From Paenibacillus gyeongsangnamensis (lineage in GTDB: Bacteria > Bacillota > Bacilli > Paenibacillales > NBRC-103111), in the NCBI RefSeq assembly GCF_027533625.1, contig NZ_JAQAGZ010000014.1, positions 62,001-126,000 on the forward strand: a stretch of DNA of 64,000 bases. Direction: 5' to 3'. A program made the translations under genes and the position numbers. Position 1 is the stretch's first letter. Each line of letters begins with the position of its first letter. Shown piece after piece: positions 1-9,157 of this stretch. The notes below the pieces were generated by a model. It was given only the letters and a program-made list of their open reading frames with translations, was not told where the DNA came from and ran no database searches.

Positions 1-1
1 G

Positions 2-1303
2 CCGAACGCTGATTCCGCATTCCAAATCAAGTTCAAAGACCAATACGGCGAGTTCCTTGATCTGGCTAAAAACCTGAGCATGTATGATCTGACACTCGGT
101 ATGACTTATACTGGTAGCGTAGATCCTACAACTGTTGCCAATGCCGTATATCTTGTTCTTGATAAGAACAGCGCGATTAACACAAACGTTGGCGGTGCAG
201 CTGCTACGGTTAACGGCGCAGACCTGAAGAAATATATCATTAACAAGGACATCAAGTTCTCGACGAAGCTCTTTGCTGCTAGCGCAGCTGACTTGACTAC
301 TGAGGGTACGTTCCAAGCTAAAGCAACTCTGACTAAGGTTAGAAATTTGGATGGCACTCCTGTAACCAACGGTACGCAAATCAGCACGGTAACCAGCATC
401 GACAGAATCAAAGCAAGCAAAGCTGACACGGACTTGACTTACAGCATCACTCCATTTGCAAATGGCGTTGCTGCTATCAGAAAGTTCTATGAAAGCTTTG
501 ACTCTATACCTGCAAAACAATCCGAAGCAGAAGCATTGTTCTACGGCAAGCTCGATATTACAGCTAAGGATGGTTCCAAAACCGTTGCTCTTCCTTCTCA
601 GAAGGCAATCATTACAAACGTAAGTGTATCTAACCAATCTGTAGCAACAGTTGGCTTCAAGCCAGGATCCGGCGGTACAACGAGCTTCATGAATCCTGAT
701 GTAACTGGCGCAGTATACAATGTTCCTGTTACAGTACCAGTTTCTTCTGCTAACCAAGGGTTCATCGATTCCATCGGTCTGCGCGGTCTTAAAGCAGGTA
801 CAACAAGCGTAACCGTTACTGTAACTCCATTCGCAGGCATCACGAAGCAGTTGACCCTGGACAACATCAACATCGTTGAAGACGGTCTGAATGCTGCTTC
901 CCTGACTGCTCAAGAGAACGGTAAGCTGAAAACTAACATTCCATTGTCCGCATTGACTGTATCCGGTGGCTTGTCGCAATTTAATGACTACATTGCTGGC
1001 AATGTAACATTTGGCGACGTGAAGTTCAAGGATCAATTCGGCAACGAAGTGAAGAATGCTGCGCTTGCTAGAATGGCTGGTACCCTGGGCGTTAACTTCT
1101 ACATCACAGATGTAGTAGTAAACCCAACAGCTACTGGTGTTCAAGCTTCTGACCTGAGCCTTGACCCTGCTACGAAGAACATCATGTTTACTAATGCAAA
1201 ACTTACAGGTACTGACGGCGCACCTGCCATCAAGTCCTTCAAGCTGAACATCAGCACTGCAAACGGTAAGTCGGTATTCGTAGACGTTAACCCTACGAAC
1301 TAA
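2..1303 (+). CDS. C-terminal part of a large cell-surface (S-layer-like) protein, 5' truncated by the window
   Basis: The frame is open from the window edge to TAA at 1301-1303, giving 433 residues without an upstream stop, so the true start lies outside. The protein is rich in Thr, Val, Ala, Asn and Lys and has no Cys, as is usual for secreted surface proteins of Gram-positives. A short motif recurs: FKDQYGEF near residue 12 and FKDQFGNEV in the last third, suggesting repeated beta-sandwich modules. The segment GLKAGTTSVTVTVTPFAG looks like a bacterial Ig-like (BIG2-type) strand pattern. Codon choice is strongly biased, which fits high expression. SLH anchoring domains, if present, would be upstream. 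The S-layer role is inferred from composition only. Confidence 0.6.
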   Translation, partial: PNADSAFQIKFKDQYGEFLDLAKNLSMYDLTLGMTYTGSVDPTTVANAVYLVLDKNSAINTNVGGAAATVNGADLKKYIINKDIKFSTKLFAASAADLTTEGTFQAKATLTKVRNLDGTPVTNGTQISTVTSIDRIKASKADTDLTYSITPFANGVAAIRKFYESFDSIPAKQSEAEALFYGKLDITAKDGSKTVALPSQKAIITNVSVSNQSVATVGFKPGSGGTTSFMNPDVTGAVYNVPVTVPVSSANQGFIDSIGLRGLKAGTTSVTVTVTPFAGITKQLTLDNINIVEDGLNAASLTAQENGKLKTNIPLSALTVSGGLSQFNDYIAGNVTFGDVKFKDQFGNEVKNAALARMAGTLGVNFYITDVVVNPTATGVQASDLSLDPATKNIMFTNAKLTGTDGAPAIKSFKLNISTANGKSVFVDVNPTN

Positions 1304-1321
1304 TTTATCAAAGCTTTAAAT

Positions 1322-1350
1322 AAAAAGAGGGCCCTCGTGGTCCTCTTTTT
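1322..1350 (+). terminator. Rho-independent terminator of the surface-protein gene
   Basis: AAAAAGAGG (1322-1330) pairs with CCTCTTTTT (1342-1350), extended inward by a G-T and two G-C pairs around a five-base loop. The T-run on the right arm completes an intrinsic terminator 18 bases after the stop codon. Confidence 0.85.
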
Positions 1351-1494
1351 ATTTCCTACATAAGTGCAGGACTAAGATGAGACCAACCTATGTAAACAGA
1401 ATAACTGCTGCAATACCTATACATAACTTAAGATTTCGTTTAAGCTATTAAGAGTAGACCAACCTTGTTATTTTCATTAAGGAGAATTAAATTA

Positions 1495-2115
1495 ATGAAT
1501 AAAAGGAAGCTAACTTTTTGCCTAGCTGTAGGGCTTGTAAGCATACCGTTTGTTGTCCACGCCGACACTAACACTACTTCATCCCAACCCGGTTCAGTCG
1601 ACGACCCTGTCATCACCAAAAGCTACTTTGATCAAAATATTAAACAAAAAGTTGCGGACGAGCTTGGCAAGCAAAGCATTACCGAGGATAAAGTGAAGCA
1701 GCTTATTGCTGCGGAACTGGCCAAGCAACCGTCAGGAGGCGGCACGCCAAGCAGCTCCGGCTCTAGCGGCAATACAGGTACGTCTTCACCAAGCACAACG
1801 CCAGCTGTTTCTCCGTCGAATCTCACCATACTCAAGCTCGAGCAAGGTCAAACCCTTTACGGAGGACAAGGTACCGAGTTTATCGTACGTACCGGCAAAG
1901 CACAGGTCTTTAGCACCGACGACAACGGAGTAGCCGATGTGACATCGGGTAAAGATATTGCAGCTGGTCAGACGGCCGAGCTTAACCATCTGCTGATCGT
2001 ACCGCGTGAAGGCCGCGGCCTTAAGCCGGTAGCGAAACAGAAAGACGACATTTACATAATGGTCCGCGGAAATTACCTGCTCATGAATGCGGACGGTACG
2101 AAAGTGACATCATAA
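1495..2115 (+). CDS. Hypothetical secreted protein
   Basis: The ATG at 1495 is preferred over an in-frame upstream codon at 1465 because AAGGAGAA (1479-1486) lies just upstream and because the protein then opens with a clean signal peptide (MNKRK, a hydrophobic core, cleavage likely after VVHA). The 206-residue product continues with a charged, probably helical stretch (about residues 30-75) containing two similar Lys/Gln/Glu segments, a Gly/Ser/Thr/Pro-rich linker (about 78-108), and a C-terminal beta-rich domain (about 110-200). I do not recognise the family. The linker resembles those joining a surface-binding region to a globular domain. The 140-base upstream gap contains AGACCAACCT twice (near 1380 and 1456), of unknown meaning. 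Confidence 0.7.
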   Translation: MNKRKLTFCLAVGLVSIPFVVHADTNTTSSQPGSVDDPVITKSYFDQNIKQKVADELGKQSITEDKVKQLIAAELAKQPSGGGTPSSSGSSGNTGTSSPSTTPAVSPSNLTILKLEQGQTLYGGQGTEFIVRTGKAQVFSTDDNGVADVTSGKDIAAGQTAELNHLLIVPREGRGLKPVAKQKDDIYIMVRGNYLLMNADGTKVTS

Positions 2116-2204
2116 TTTTACCCATTGCACCAGTAGTTCATACGTGTTGCCGATCACCAGAGGGAAAATACTATGGATACATTCCAACCAAGGAGGTTAT
2201 CCAT

Positions 2205-2477
2205 ATGGCCCGGAATAACAACAAGAAAGTGGTGCCCGAAAGTAGTAAAGCATTGAACCAATTGAAGTATGAAATTGCTGCGGAATTAGGCCTTCCTGTC
2301 GGTAAAAACGTGGCAAGCATGAATGTAGAATTCGCTACAGAGCTTGGCTCGATTTCATCAGGTTCAGTGAAGGAAGATTATTGGGGACATATTGCTTCGC
2401 GTGATGCCGGAGCCGTTGGGGGACATATTACGTCAAGACTAATCAAAAAAGCGGAAGAAATGATGCTCAGCTTGTAA
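2205..2477 (+). CDS. Alpha/beta-type small acid-soluble spore protein (SASP)
   Basis: This 90-residue protein has the two conserved alpha/beta SASP blocks: the GPR protease-site region with KYEIAAELGL followed by the ELGS segment, and the C-terminal block with GxVGGHITSRLI (here GAVGGHITSRLI). Family members coat forespore DNA and protect it from UV and heat, and are degraded at germination. The start is set by AAGGAGG at 2190-2196. The N-terminus (MARNNNKKVVPES) is typical. Forespore sigma-G control is expected from family knowledge, but I did not pin down the promoter. The product establishes that the organism sporulates. Confidence 0.93.
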   Translation: MARNNNKKVVPESSKALNQLKYEIAAELGLPVGKNVASMNVEFATELGSISSGSVKEDYWGHIASRDAGAVGGHITSRLIKKAEEMMLSL

Positions 2478-2521
2478 GTGTTAAGTGAATCTAAATATTT
2501 TCTGATCTTATCCGTATATTA

Positions 2522-2550
2522 TTGACACTAATGGACAAATCCAGTATGAT
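2522..2550 (+). promoter_or_regulatory. Sigma-A promoter of metK
   Basis: TTGACA (2522-2527), a 17-base spacer and TATGAT (2545-2550) form a near-consensus vegetative promoter. Transcription should start near 2557, giving a leader of about 100 bases that contains a terminator-type hairpin at once. Confidence 0.85.
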
Positions 2551-2577
2551 ATTATATTGAAGGTAATGTATAAACCT

Positions 2578-2609
2578 AACCTTTTCCAGTCGGAAAAGGT
2601 TGATTTTTT
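2578..2609 (+). terminator. Intrinsic terminator or attenuator inside the metK leader
   Basis: AACCTTTTCC (2578-2587), loop AGTC, GGAAAAGGTT (2592-2601), then GATTTTTT. The perfect 10-bp stem with T-run lies about 20 bases after the predicted metK transcription start and 50 bases before metK. It could simply end the SASP transcript, or attenuate metK. No S-box (SAM-I) aptamer consensus is present around it. Confidence 0.75.
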
Positions 2610-2658
2610 GTATGTAGACTCATCCGTTTATGAATACTAGCAGTAGGAGGTTGTTCTT

Positions 2659-3864
2659 ATGTCCAATACGATCGCACGTCGTTTGTTTACGTCGGAATCG
2701 GTTACCGAAGGTCACCCGGATAAGATTTGTGACCAAATCTCGGACGCAGTCCTGGATGCTTTTCTAACGAATGATCCTAACGCTCGTGTAGCTTGCGAAG
2801 TTTCCGTAGCCACAGGCTTGGTTCTTGTTATTGGTGAAATTACAAGCCAATCCGAGTTTATTGATATTCAGTCGATTGCTCGCCAAACGATTAAGGAAAT
2901 CGGCTACACTCGTGCGAAATATGGCTTTGACTCGAAAACCTGCGCCGTACTGACCTCGCTCAACGAGCAGTCTCCTGACATTGCGCAAGGCGTTAACAAA
3001 GCGCTCGAAGCTCGCGAAGGAACCATGACCGACGACGAAATCGAAGCGATCGGTGCCGGCGACCAAGGATTGATGTTCGGTTTCGCCGTGAATGAAACGC
3101 CTGAACTGATGCCGCTTCCGATTTCCATCGCGCAGCAGCTGGCACGCCGTCTGACCGAAGTTCGGAAGAACGGTACGCTCGATTACCTCCGTCCGGACGG
3201 TAAAACGCAAGTCACCGTTGAATACGAAGGCAATACGCCGGTTCGCATCGATGCGATCGTAATATCCACCCAGCACAGCGAAGAAGTTTCTTTGGAGCAA
3301 ATCCAAAGAGACATTAAAGAGCACGTTATCAAGCCGGTCGTTCCGGAGAAATTCCTGGACTCCAATACGAACTATTTCATCAATCCGACAGGCCGATTCG
3401 TTATTGGCGGTCCTCAAGGCGATGCAGGTCTTACGGGCCGTAAAATCATCGTCGATACGTATGGCGGATACGCTCGCCACGGCGGCGGTGCATTCTCCGG
3501 TAAGGATCCGACAAAGGTTGACCGTTCCGGTGCTTATGCGGCTCGTTATGTTGCCAAGAACATCGTTGCTGCAGGTCTTGCCGAAAAATGCGAAATTCAA
3601 TTGGCTTATGCCATTGGCGTAGCGAAGCCGGTGTCGATTGCCGTAGATACATTCGGCACAGGCAAAGTAAGCGAAGAAAAGCTGGTTGAAGTCATCCGTA
3701 AAAACTTCGACCTTCGCCCCGCAGGGATTATCAAGATGCTCGACCTGCGTCGTCCAATCTACAAGCAAACTGCAGCATACGGTCACTTCGGCCGTACCGA
3801 TGTGGACTTGCCTTGGGAACGTACGGACAAAGCGGAGCAGCTGAAAGCAGAAGCTTTAGCTTAA
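2659..3864 (+). CDS. metK: S-adenosylmethionine synthase
   Basis: MetK makes S-adenosylmethionine from methionine and ATP, releasing phosphate and pyrophosphate, in the cytoplasm. The 401-residue length is standard. Visible signatures are [16 protein letters not shown] near the N-terminus (ATP and metal binding), [12 protein letters not shown] near residue 120, and the P-loop-like [16 protein letters not shown] near residue 275. The start at 2659 has AGGAGG at 2644-2649. The gene stands alone, with a strong sigma-A promoter and a terminator on each side. Unlike many Bacillales metK genes, its leader shows no recognisable SAM-I riboswitch, only a short terminator-like hairpin. Confidence 0.98.
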   Translation: MSNTIARRLFTSESVTEGHPDKICDQISDAVLDAFLTNDPNARVACEVSVATGLVLVIGEITSQSEFIDIQSIARQTIKEIGYTRAKYGFDSKTCAVLTSLNEQSPDIAQGVNKALEAREGTMTDDEIEAIGAGDQGLMFGFAVNETPELMPLPISIAQQLARRLTEVRKNGTLDYLRPDGKTQVTVEYEGNTPVRIDAIVISTQHSEEVSLEQIQRDIKEHVIKPVVPEKFLDSNTNYFINPTGRFVIGGPQGDAGLTGRKIIVDTYGGYARHGGGAFSGKDPTKVDRSGAYAARYVAKNIVAAGLAEKCEIQLAYAIGVAKPVSIAVDTFGTGKVSEEKLVEVIRKNFDLRPAGIIKMLDLRRPIYKQTAAYGHFGRTDVDLPWERTDKAEQLKAEALA

Positions 3865-3906
3865 AAAGCCAATAATCGCTATTGTCTTCCATAGATCTGT
3901 CTAAGC

Positions 3907-3938
3907 AAGACGGTCCGAATCCAACGGACCGTCTTTTT
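3907..3938 (+). terminator. Terminator of metK
   Basis: AAGACGGTCC (3907-3916) pairs with GGACCGTCTT (3926-3935) around a nine-base loop and runs into TTTTT. Confidence 0.9.
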
Positions 3939-4039
3939 GCGTTCATGTCGAATAATTTCAAGGGACGCTATCGTAACTTTTAAGCGGTTCATAGAGTCTA
4001 TATATGGGAGAGTGGGAAAATAAGAGAGGAGACAGGTAA

Positions 4040-6664
4040 GTGATTTTACAGAAAAAATGGCGAAAGCTGTCGTATGCCGTCCTGGCGGCTGCTTTGCTCC
4101 TATCGTCGGTCCCCGCATTTGAAGCTTCGAAGGTATATGCGGCGGATTCGACGGTTTCTTTGGTGGGACAGGATATTTTGACGACCGGTGCTGTGTTGAA
4201 AAAATATGTATGGCAGTCTACCCGCAATAATAAACCTTATTCGACAAATGCCAATGTGATTGAAGTGGATCTTACGAATCCGTATGTGAAGCTGGATGTC
4301 ATGACAGGTACCGAGAATCAATTTACCCGCAAGCAAACGGTGCTCGGCATGGCCAAAGAAACGAAGGCGGTAGCCGGAGTCAACGGGGATTTCTACAATA
4401 CCCAGGCCGAGGGGGTGCCGGAAGGGCCTCAGATCGCCAACGGGCAGCTGATGGCGACACCGCCGTTCATCCCGGGCTTGTATTCCTTTGCCATTGATAA
4501 GGACAACAAGCCGATTGTGGATATGTTTTCTTTTCAAGGGAAAATTATTACTAAGGACAATGCCAGCTATACGCTAGGCGGGATCAACAAAACGTACTAT
4601 TGGTACGATGATGGAACCCATAGCCACATAGACGGCCTGTTCATGTATACCAACGCATGGGGACAGATTGATCGCTCCAATGACGGCGTAACGTATCCGA
4701 CGGAAGTGCTCGTGCAAAACAATGTCATCACCCAAATCGCCGATAACGGCATAATCAATATGATCGCGCCGAAGGACGGTTATATTTTGCGCGCGGCCGG
4801 GAAAGCATCCGATTTTGTCCGGGCGCACATGAAAGTGGGAGATCCGATTGTTGCCGATTACAAGGTGACGGCTGCGGACCCGAGTAAAAATTATGATGTG
4901 AATTCGTTCAAAATGATGATCGGCGCGAGCACGATTCTTGTCGACGAAGGCAAGCCGGCGGAGTTCTCCCGCAATGTCGATGATCTGTGCTGCTACCGCT
5001 CGCGTACGGCGCTCGGCTATTCCAAAGATCAGAAGACGGCTTATGTGATTGCCGTCGACAACAGCGGGGACAGCAAGGGGCTCAGTATGACCGAGCTGCA
5101 GCAGTTTATGGTAAAGGTCGGCGTCTGGAAAGGGATGAACCTGGATGGCGGCGGCTCCACCCAGATGGTGGCCCGTCCACTGGGCGAAACCGATCCGGTG
5201 CTTGTGAACAAGACCGAAACCGGTATTCAGCGGAAGGTCGTCAACGGAGTCGGCGTCTTCTCGACGGCACCTCCGGGTCAAGTATCCGCGCTGTTCATTC
5301 AGGCGCCCAGCTTCCTGTTCGTAAATGAACAGGCGCCATTGAAGTTTAAAGGCTACGATCAATTTTACAATCCTATCGATTCAGGCAAGGTTACGGCACA
5401 ATGGTCCGTAGCCGGCGATATGGGGTCGTTCAAGGATAATGTGTTTACGCCGACGAAGGCCGGAACGGCTAAAGTGACGGCGGTCTCGGGGACAGGAACC
5501 CAGTCTGCGGACATCGAAGTCGCAGGCCGTGACCAGCTCAGCAGCCTGAAGATTTCTGCCGATAACTTAGCCCTGTCGGAAGGGGAAACCTACAAAATTC
5601 CGGTCATAGCTACAACCAAGTCCGGAAAGACAAGACAAATTCCGCCGGAGTTGGTTCAGTGGGAAGTCCTTGGTATCCAAAGCGAAGTGGCGAATGGCGC
5701 GATTACGGTCAAAAGTCTCGCAGGCAGCTCGGGTGCGCAGCTGATTGCGCGCTACGATGGCTTCAGCGCGATAGCATCGGTTCCGGTCGGCATCGATAAA
5801 GTGTGGTACGATCTGGACAACAAAGCGGTGATGACCTTGTCCGCCCAGAAACCGCAGGATGTTACCTCGGCGGTATATATCAGAACATCCGAGACTGGCA
5901 ACAAGTACCTGGAGCTGAATTACGATTTCAGCACTTCTCAAGAGAAGGGCAACCGGTGGGCTTACGCAACGATGGATACCGGCGTGCTCATTGAAGGCAA
6001 GCCTCAGTATTTGAAGCTGAAGGTGAACGGTGACGAGAGCTTGAACTGGCTTCGCGCCGAACTGGTCGATAATACCGGCAGCAGCGTCTATATCGATTTG
6101 GCGCGGAATATCAATTGGAAAGGCTGGAAGCTCCTCACGGCGGATCTAAGCGACTATAAGATCACTTATCCGATCAGAGTGAAGAGTATCTATGTCGTAA
6201 ACGAAGACATCGGACGCGACGAGAAGGCAGCCAAAGGGAAGATCGGTATCGATGACATCACGTTCACATACAGGGGTGCCATGGAAACACCGTCGAACAA
6301 CTCCGTGAAGCTGACCATCAACAAGAAGGACGTATCGGTTAATGGCAAAAGCATGACGTTGGAGCAGGCTCCCGTCATTGTGGACGGCAATACACTCATT
6401 CCGATTCGATTCGTAACGGATGCGCTCGGCGGAACGGTTCGTTGGGACGATAACGAACGCAAGGTAACCGTGATCCGGGCTGGCAAGATGATCGATCTCT
6501 GGATCGATAATAAGGACATGGTGGCGAATGGCCAAAGAGTCACGGCGGAAGTCGCCCCTAGGATCATGAACAATCTGACGGTCGTTCCGCTGCGTATTTT
6601 ATCCGAGAATTTGGGCTGGAAAGTGACCTGGGACGGTAAGACCCAGCAAATTACTCTCCAATAA
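4040..6664 (+). CDS. Secreted phosphodiester glycosidase-family protein with C-terminal stalk (copper-amine-oxidase-like) repeats
   Basis: The start is GTG at 4040 behind GAGAGGAG (4024-4031), giving 874 residues with a signal peptide (cleavage probably after VYAA near residue 35). Residues about 50-420 form an NAGPA/DUF2233-type phosphodiester glycosidase domain, with GVNGDFYNTQ and the hallmark NLDGGGSTQM. Next come Ig-like segments (about 425-560), a jelly-roll-like region, and two copies of the 'copper amine oxidase N-terminal-like' stalk domain at about 755-874 (IPIRFVTDALGG and VPLRILSENLGW). This architecture is common in Paenibacillus. Family members are thought to act on exopolysaccharide or cell-wall sugar phosphodiesters. 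The substrate here is unknown. The gene has its own strand segment between metK and degS. Confidence 0.85.
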   Translation: MILQKKWRKLSYAVLAAALLLSSVPAFEASKVYAADSTVSLVGQDILTTGAVLKKYVWQSTRNNKPYSTNANVIEVDLTNPYVKLDVMTGTENQFTRKQTVLGMAKETKAVAGVNGDFYNTQAEGVPEGPQIANGQLMATPPFIPGLYSFAIDKDNKPIVDMFSFQGKIITKDNASYTLGGINKTYYWYDDGTHSHIDGLFMYTNAWGQIDRSNDGVTYPTEVLVQNNVITQIADNGIINMIAPKDGYILRAAGKASDFVRAHMKVGDPIVADYKVTAADPSKNYDVNSFKMMIGASTILVDEGKPAEFSRNVDDLCCYRSRTALGYSKDQKTAYVIAVDNSGDSKGLSMTELQQFMVKVGVWKGMNLDGGGSTQMVARPLGETDPVLVNKTETGIQRKVVNGVGVFSTAPPGQVSALFIQAPSFLFVNEQAPLKFKGYDQFYNPIDSGKVTAQWSVAGDMGSFKDNVFTPTKAGTAKVTAVSGTGTQSADIEVAGRDQLSSLKISADNLALSEGETYKIPVIATTKSGKTRQIPPELVQWEVLGIQSEVANGAITVKSLAGSSGAQLIARYDGFSAIASVPVGIDKVWYDLDNKAVMTLSAQKPQDVTSAVYIRTSETGNKYLELNYDFSTSQEKGNRWAYATMDTGVLIEGKPQYLKLKVNGDESLNWLRAELVDNTGSSVYIDLARNINWKGWKLLTADLSDYKITYPIRVKSIYVVNEDIGRDEKAAKGKIGIDDITFTYRGAMETPSNNSVKLTINKKDVSVNGKSMTLEQAPVIVDGNTLIPIRFVTDALGGTVRWDDNERKVTVIRAGKMIDLWIDNKDMVANGQRVTAEVAPRIMNNLTVVPLRILSENLGWKVTWDGKTQQITLQ

Positions 6665-6752
6665 TTAGTTCTATTTGCTCTCACAATCTCAGCTAAATAT
6701 GGTACTATATTGCTAGAACATTAAAGTAAATAGGCGAAGGGGCTTTTTCCGG

Positions 6753-7907
6753 ATGCAAGTGGATGCCTTAGACCGCGTCATCAAGAATGCCATCGATGTC
6801 ATGGAGAACAGCAAGTACCAGGTATTTGAGATCTGTGAGAGTGTCAGGGCAGAACGCGAAGCGCTGAATAACGAGCTCCAGCAAGTCATTGAAGAGACGA
6901 CCAAGACCATCGACATGGTCGATCGGACGGAGTCCGAATACCGGAGGTCCAGAATTCGACTTACCGAGGTAAGCCGGGACTTCAAGCGGTTCAATGAAGA
7001 GGATATTCGGGCAGCCTATGAGGCGGCTACACAGCTGCAAGCGCAGCTTGCTATTTATAGGGAAAAGGAACTGCATCTGAAAGCCCGCAGAGACGATCTG
7101 CAGAAAAGGCTGAAGAGTGTCGACAAGCAGCTGGAGCGGGCCGAAGGGCTCGTCTCCCAGCTGAATGTCGTGCTGGAATATTTATCCGGCGACTTGAACC
7201 AGGTGACGCGTCTGCTGGAATCCGCCAAGAACAGACAATTACTGGGACTGAAAATCATCCTCGCCCAGGAGGAAGAACGCAAGCGCATTGCAAGGGAAAT
7301 TCATGACGGCCTGGCGCAGAACCTGGCCAACATCGTCCTGCGTACGGAAATTGCCGAACGAATGATGATGAAGCAGGCTTTTAACGCCGTGAAGGACGAG
7401 CTTGTCGATTTGAAAGGCCAAGTCAGAGGCGGCATTGAAGAGGTTCGCAAAATTATTTTCAACCTCCGGCCTATGGCTCTGGATGATCTGGGTCTTGTGC
7501 CGACTTTACGTAAATTCATTCAGGATTATGAAGAGAAGCACAAAATTCGCACCCGCTTCGAAATGGCGGGCAAGGAAACCCGTCTTCCCTCCGGAATGGA
7601 AGTGGCTATATTTCGCCTCGTTCAAGAAGCCTTCTCCAACGTATTGAAGCACGCCCAAGCCTCCCATGTTGCTCTGGAAATGACTTATCAGCAGCAAATG
7701 GTGAAGATTACGGTCACCGATAACGGTGTTGGTTTTGCCGCGGACAATATCGATCGCAAAATTACGAAGGGCAGCCATTACGGGCTCATCGGAATGCGCG
7801 AGAGGGTCGAGCTGCTCGAGGGACGACTCGATATTCAATCGGATATAGGGGCTGGGACAAAAATATCAATGGTCATACCCATTAAGTCGGACGCTAAGGA
7901 GGAGTAG
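6753..7907 (+). CDS. degS: Sensor histidine kinase DegS
   Basis: A 384-residue soluble kinase without membrane segments. The N-terminal half (about 1-165) is a long coiled coil typical of the DegS sensor region. The HisKA_3 dimerisation block carries the phospho-acceptor His184 in REIHDGLAQ, and the C-terminal ATPase domain has DNGVGF and GLIGMRERV. DegS phosphorylates DegU to control motility, competence, exoenzymes and biofilm genes. degU follows after a 3-base gap, so the pair is translated from one message. The start at 6753 is supported by the typical DegS N-terminus and GAAGGGG upstream. Confidence 0.97.
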   Translation: MQVDALDRVIKNAIDVMENSKYQVFEICESVRAEREALNNELQQVIEETTKTIDMVDRTESEYRRSRIRLTEVSRDFKRFNEEDIRAAYEAATQLQAQLAIYREKELHLKARRDDLQKRLKSVDKQLERAEGLVSQLNVVLEYLSGDLNQVTRLLESAKNRQLLGLKIILAQEEERKRIAREIHDGLAQNLANIVLRTEIAERMMMKQAFNAVKDELVDLKGQVRGGIEEVRKIIFNLRPMALDDLGLVPTLRKFIQDYEEKHKIRTRFEMAGKETRLPSGMEVAIFRLVQEAFSNVLKHAQASHVALEMTYQQQMVKITVTDNGVGFAADNIDRKITKGSHYGLIGMRERVELLEGRLDIQSDIGAGTKISMVIPIKSDAKEE

Positions 7908-7910
7908 CTG

Positions 7911-8636
7911 ATGGAGATTGTGAACAACACGAAACGCCCAATCAAACTGGTGCTTGCCGATGACCACCAATTGTTTCGAGAAGGGGTCAAGCGCATACTG
8001 AACATGGAAAACGACCTTGAGGTGGTTGGGGAGTGCGGCGACGGCATTCAAGTCCTGGAGCTCTGCAATACGCTTCATCCGGATATTGTTCTTATGGACA
8101 TCAACATGCCCATCGAGAACGGGGTTGTGGCGACCGAGAAGCTGAAGGATATTTTTCCGGATATCAAGGTGATTATTCTCTCTATTCACGACGATGAAAG
8201 CTATGTATTCGAGACGCTTCGTAAGGGGGCTTCCGGTTATCTGCTGAAAGATATGGAAGCGGAATCTCTGATCAATGCGATTCGTTCCGTTGTCGCGGGA
8301 CATGCCTATATTCATCCGAAAGTTACAGGTAAGCTGATCAACCAGCTTCGCCGGATGACCTATTTGGATGAAGCGGGCGTAGCGGGCTCGGGTACCACAG
8401 CAAAGGAAGCCGGCGTAAAGTACGTTCATATGGATAACAGCCCGCTCACGCGGCGTGAAGCGGAAGTGCTGCGTCTGATGGCCGAAGGCAAGAGCAATAA
8501 GATGATCGGCGAATTCCTGTACATCAGCGAGAAGACGGTTAAGAACCATGTCAGCAGTATTTTGCAGAAAATGGAAGTTGATGACCGAACCCAAGCGGTA
8601 ATTGTCGCGATCAAGAACGGTTGGGTTACGCTCTAG
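7911..8636 (+). CDS. degU: Response regulator DegU
   Basis: A 241-residue NarL/FixJ-type regulator. The receiver domain has the acidic pair DD near 17-18, the phospho-acceptor Asp63 in LMDINMP, and a conserved Lys in GYLLKDM. The C-terminal LuxR-type helix-turn-helix contains [17 protein letters not shown] and [15 protein letters not shown]. The insert between the domains (about 145-170) is slightly long. The start ATG at 7911 follows GGAGGAG. It lies directly upstream of competence and late flagellar genes, both classical DegU-influenced functions in Bacillus. Confidence 0.97.
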   Translation: MEIVNNTKRPIKLVLADDHQLFREGVKRILNMENDLEVVGECGDGIQVLELCNTLHPDIVLMDINMPIENGVVATEKLKDIFPDIKVIILSIHDDESYVFETLRKGASGYLLKDMEAESLINAIRSVVAGHAYIHPKVTGKLINQLRRMTYLDEAGVAGSGTTAKEAGVKYVHMDNSPLTRREAEVLRLMAEGKSNKMIGEFLYISEKTVKNHVSSILQKMEVDDRTQAVIVAIKNGWVTL

Positions 8637-8737
8637 CCCGGTAGAGCTTTCCGCTTATCGACTTGGCGTGCAGTACGATTATTCTGGAACCAACCATTTC
8701 CCGCCAGCATATAATGCTGTTAAGGGAGGGAGCGGTT

Positions 8738-9136
8738 ATGCTTATAGGCTTGGTTTGGATAGTCGGCTGCTATGCTGCGGGAATCGCCCTGATCCACATC
8801 CTGCATTCACGGTGGACGCGGCGGGAACAAGCTGGAACGGTTCACTATGCGCTGATGACACGGGACGATCAAAATACGGTCGAGTGGTTCATTCGTTCGC
8901 TGCATTTCTTTTCTTGGCTCAAAGGGAGAGCCATTACCATAACCATTATCGATGAAGGCTCCAGTGACGATACGCTGGCGATCGCCTACAGGTTAAGCCA
9001 GGAGCATCATTTGAACATTTGCATGGAAGCAGCCTTGGACTGGGATGACTGGGTTAGCGAACATGAGGATGAGCAGATGATGGTGGTCCGGCTTAGCCAA
9101 CAAGGTAGTTTGGAAACCGCTTACAAGTTTTTATAA
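8738..9136 (+). CDS. Small membrane-anchored protein resembling the N-terminus of a family 2 glycosyltransferase
   Basis: The ATG at 8738 is chosen because GGGAGGGAG (8724-8732) precedes it; an in-frame codon at 8663 lacks a site. The 132-residue product has one N-terminal membrane helix (about 2-20), then a Rossmann-like segment including ITITIIDEGSSDDTLAIA, which resembles the nucleotide-binding beginning of GT2 enzymes. The acceptor half of a GT2 fold is missing, so catalysis is doubtful. It sits where B. subtilis carries a degV-type gene between degSU and comFA. The function is unknown; a regulatory or vestigial glycosyltransferase is possible. Confidence 0.6.
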   Translation: MLIGLVWIVGCYAAGIALIHILHSRWTRREQAGTVHYALMTRDDQNTVEWFIRSLHFFSWLKGRAITITIIDEGSSDDTLAIAYRLSQEHHLNICMEAALDWDDWVSEHEDEQMMVVRLSQQGSLETAYKFL

Positions 9137-9157
9137 TTACAGGTCTGAAGGTGACGG

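Noticed and set aside
2478-2658. SAM-I (S-box) riboswitch in the metK leader
   Set aside because: The predicted transcript is only about 100 bases before metK and lacks the S-box consensus segments; only a simple hairpin is present.
2764-3786. Minus-strand open frame opposite metK
   Set aside because: The metK reading is certain; the opposite frame lacks a start signal and recognisable motifs.
8602-8955. 117-residue open frame after degU
   Set aside because: It overlaps the better-supported gene at 8738, lacks a ribosome site and encodes low-information sequence.
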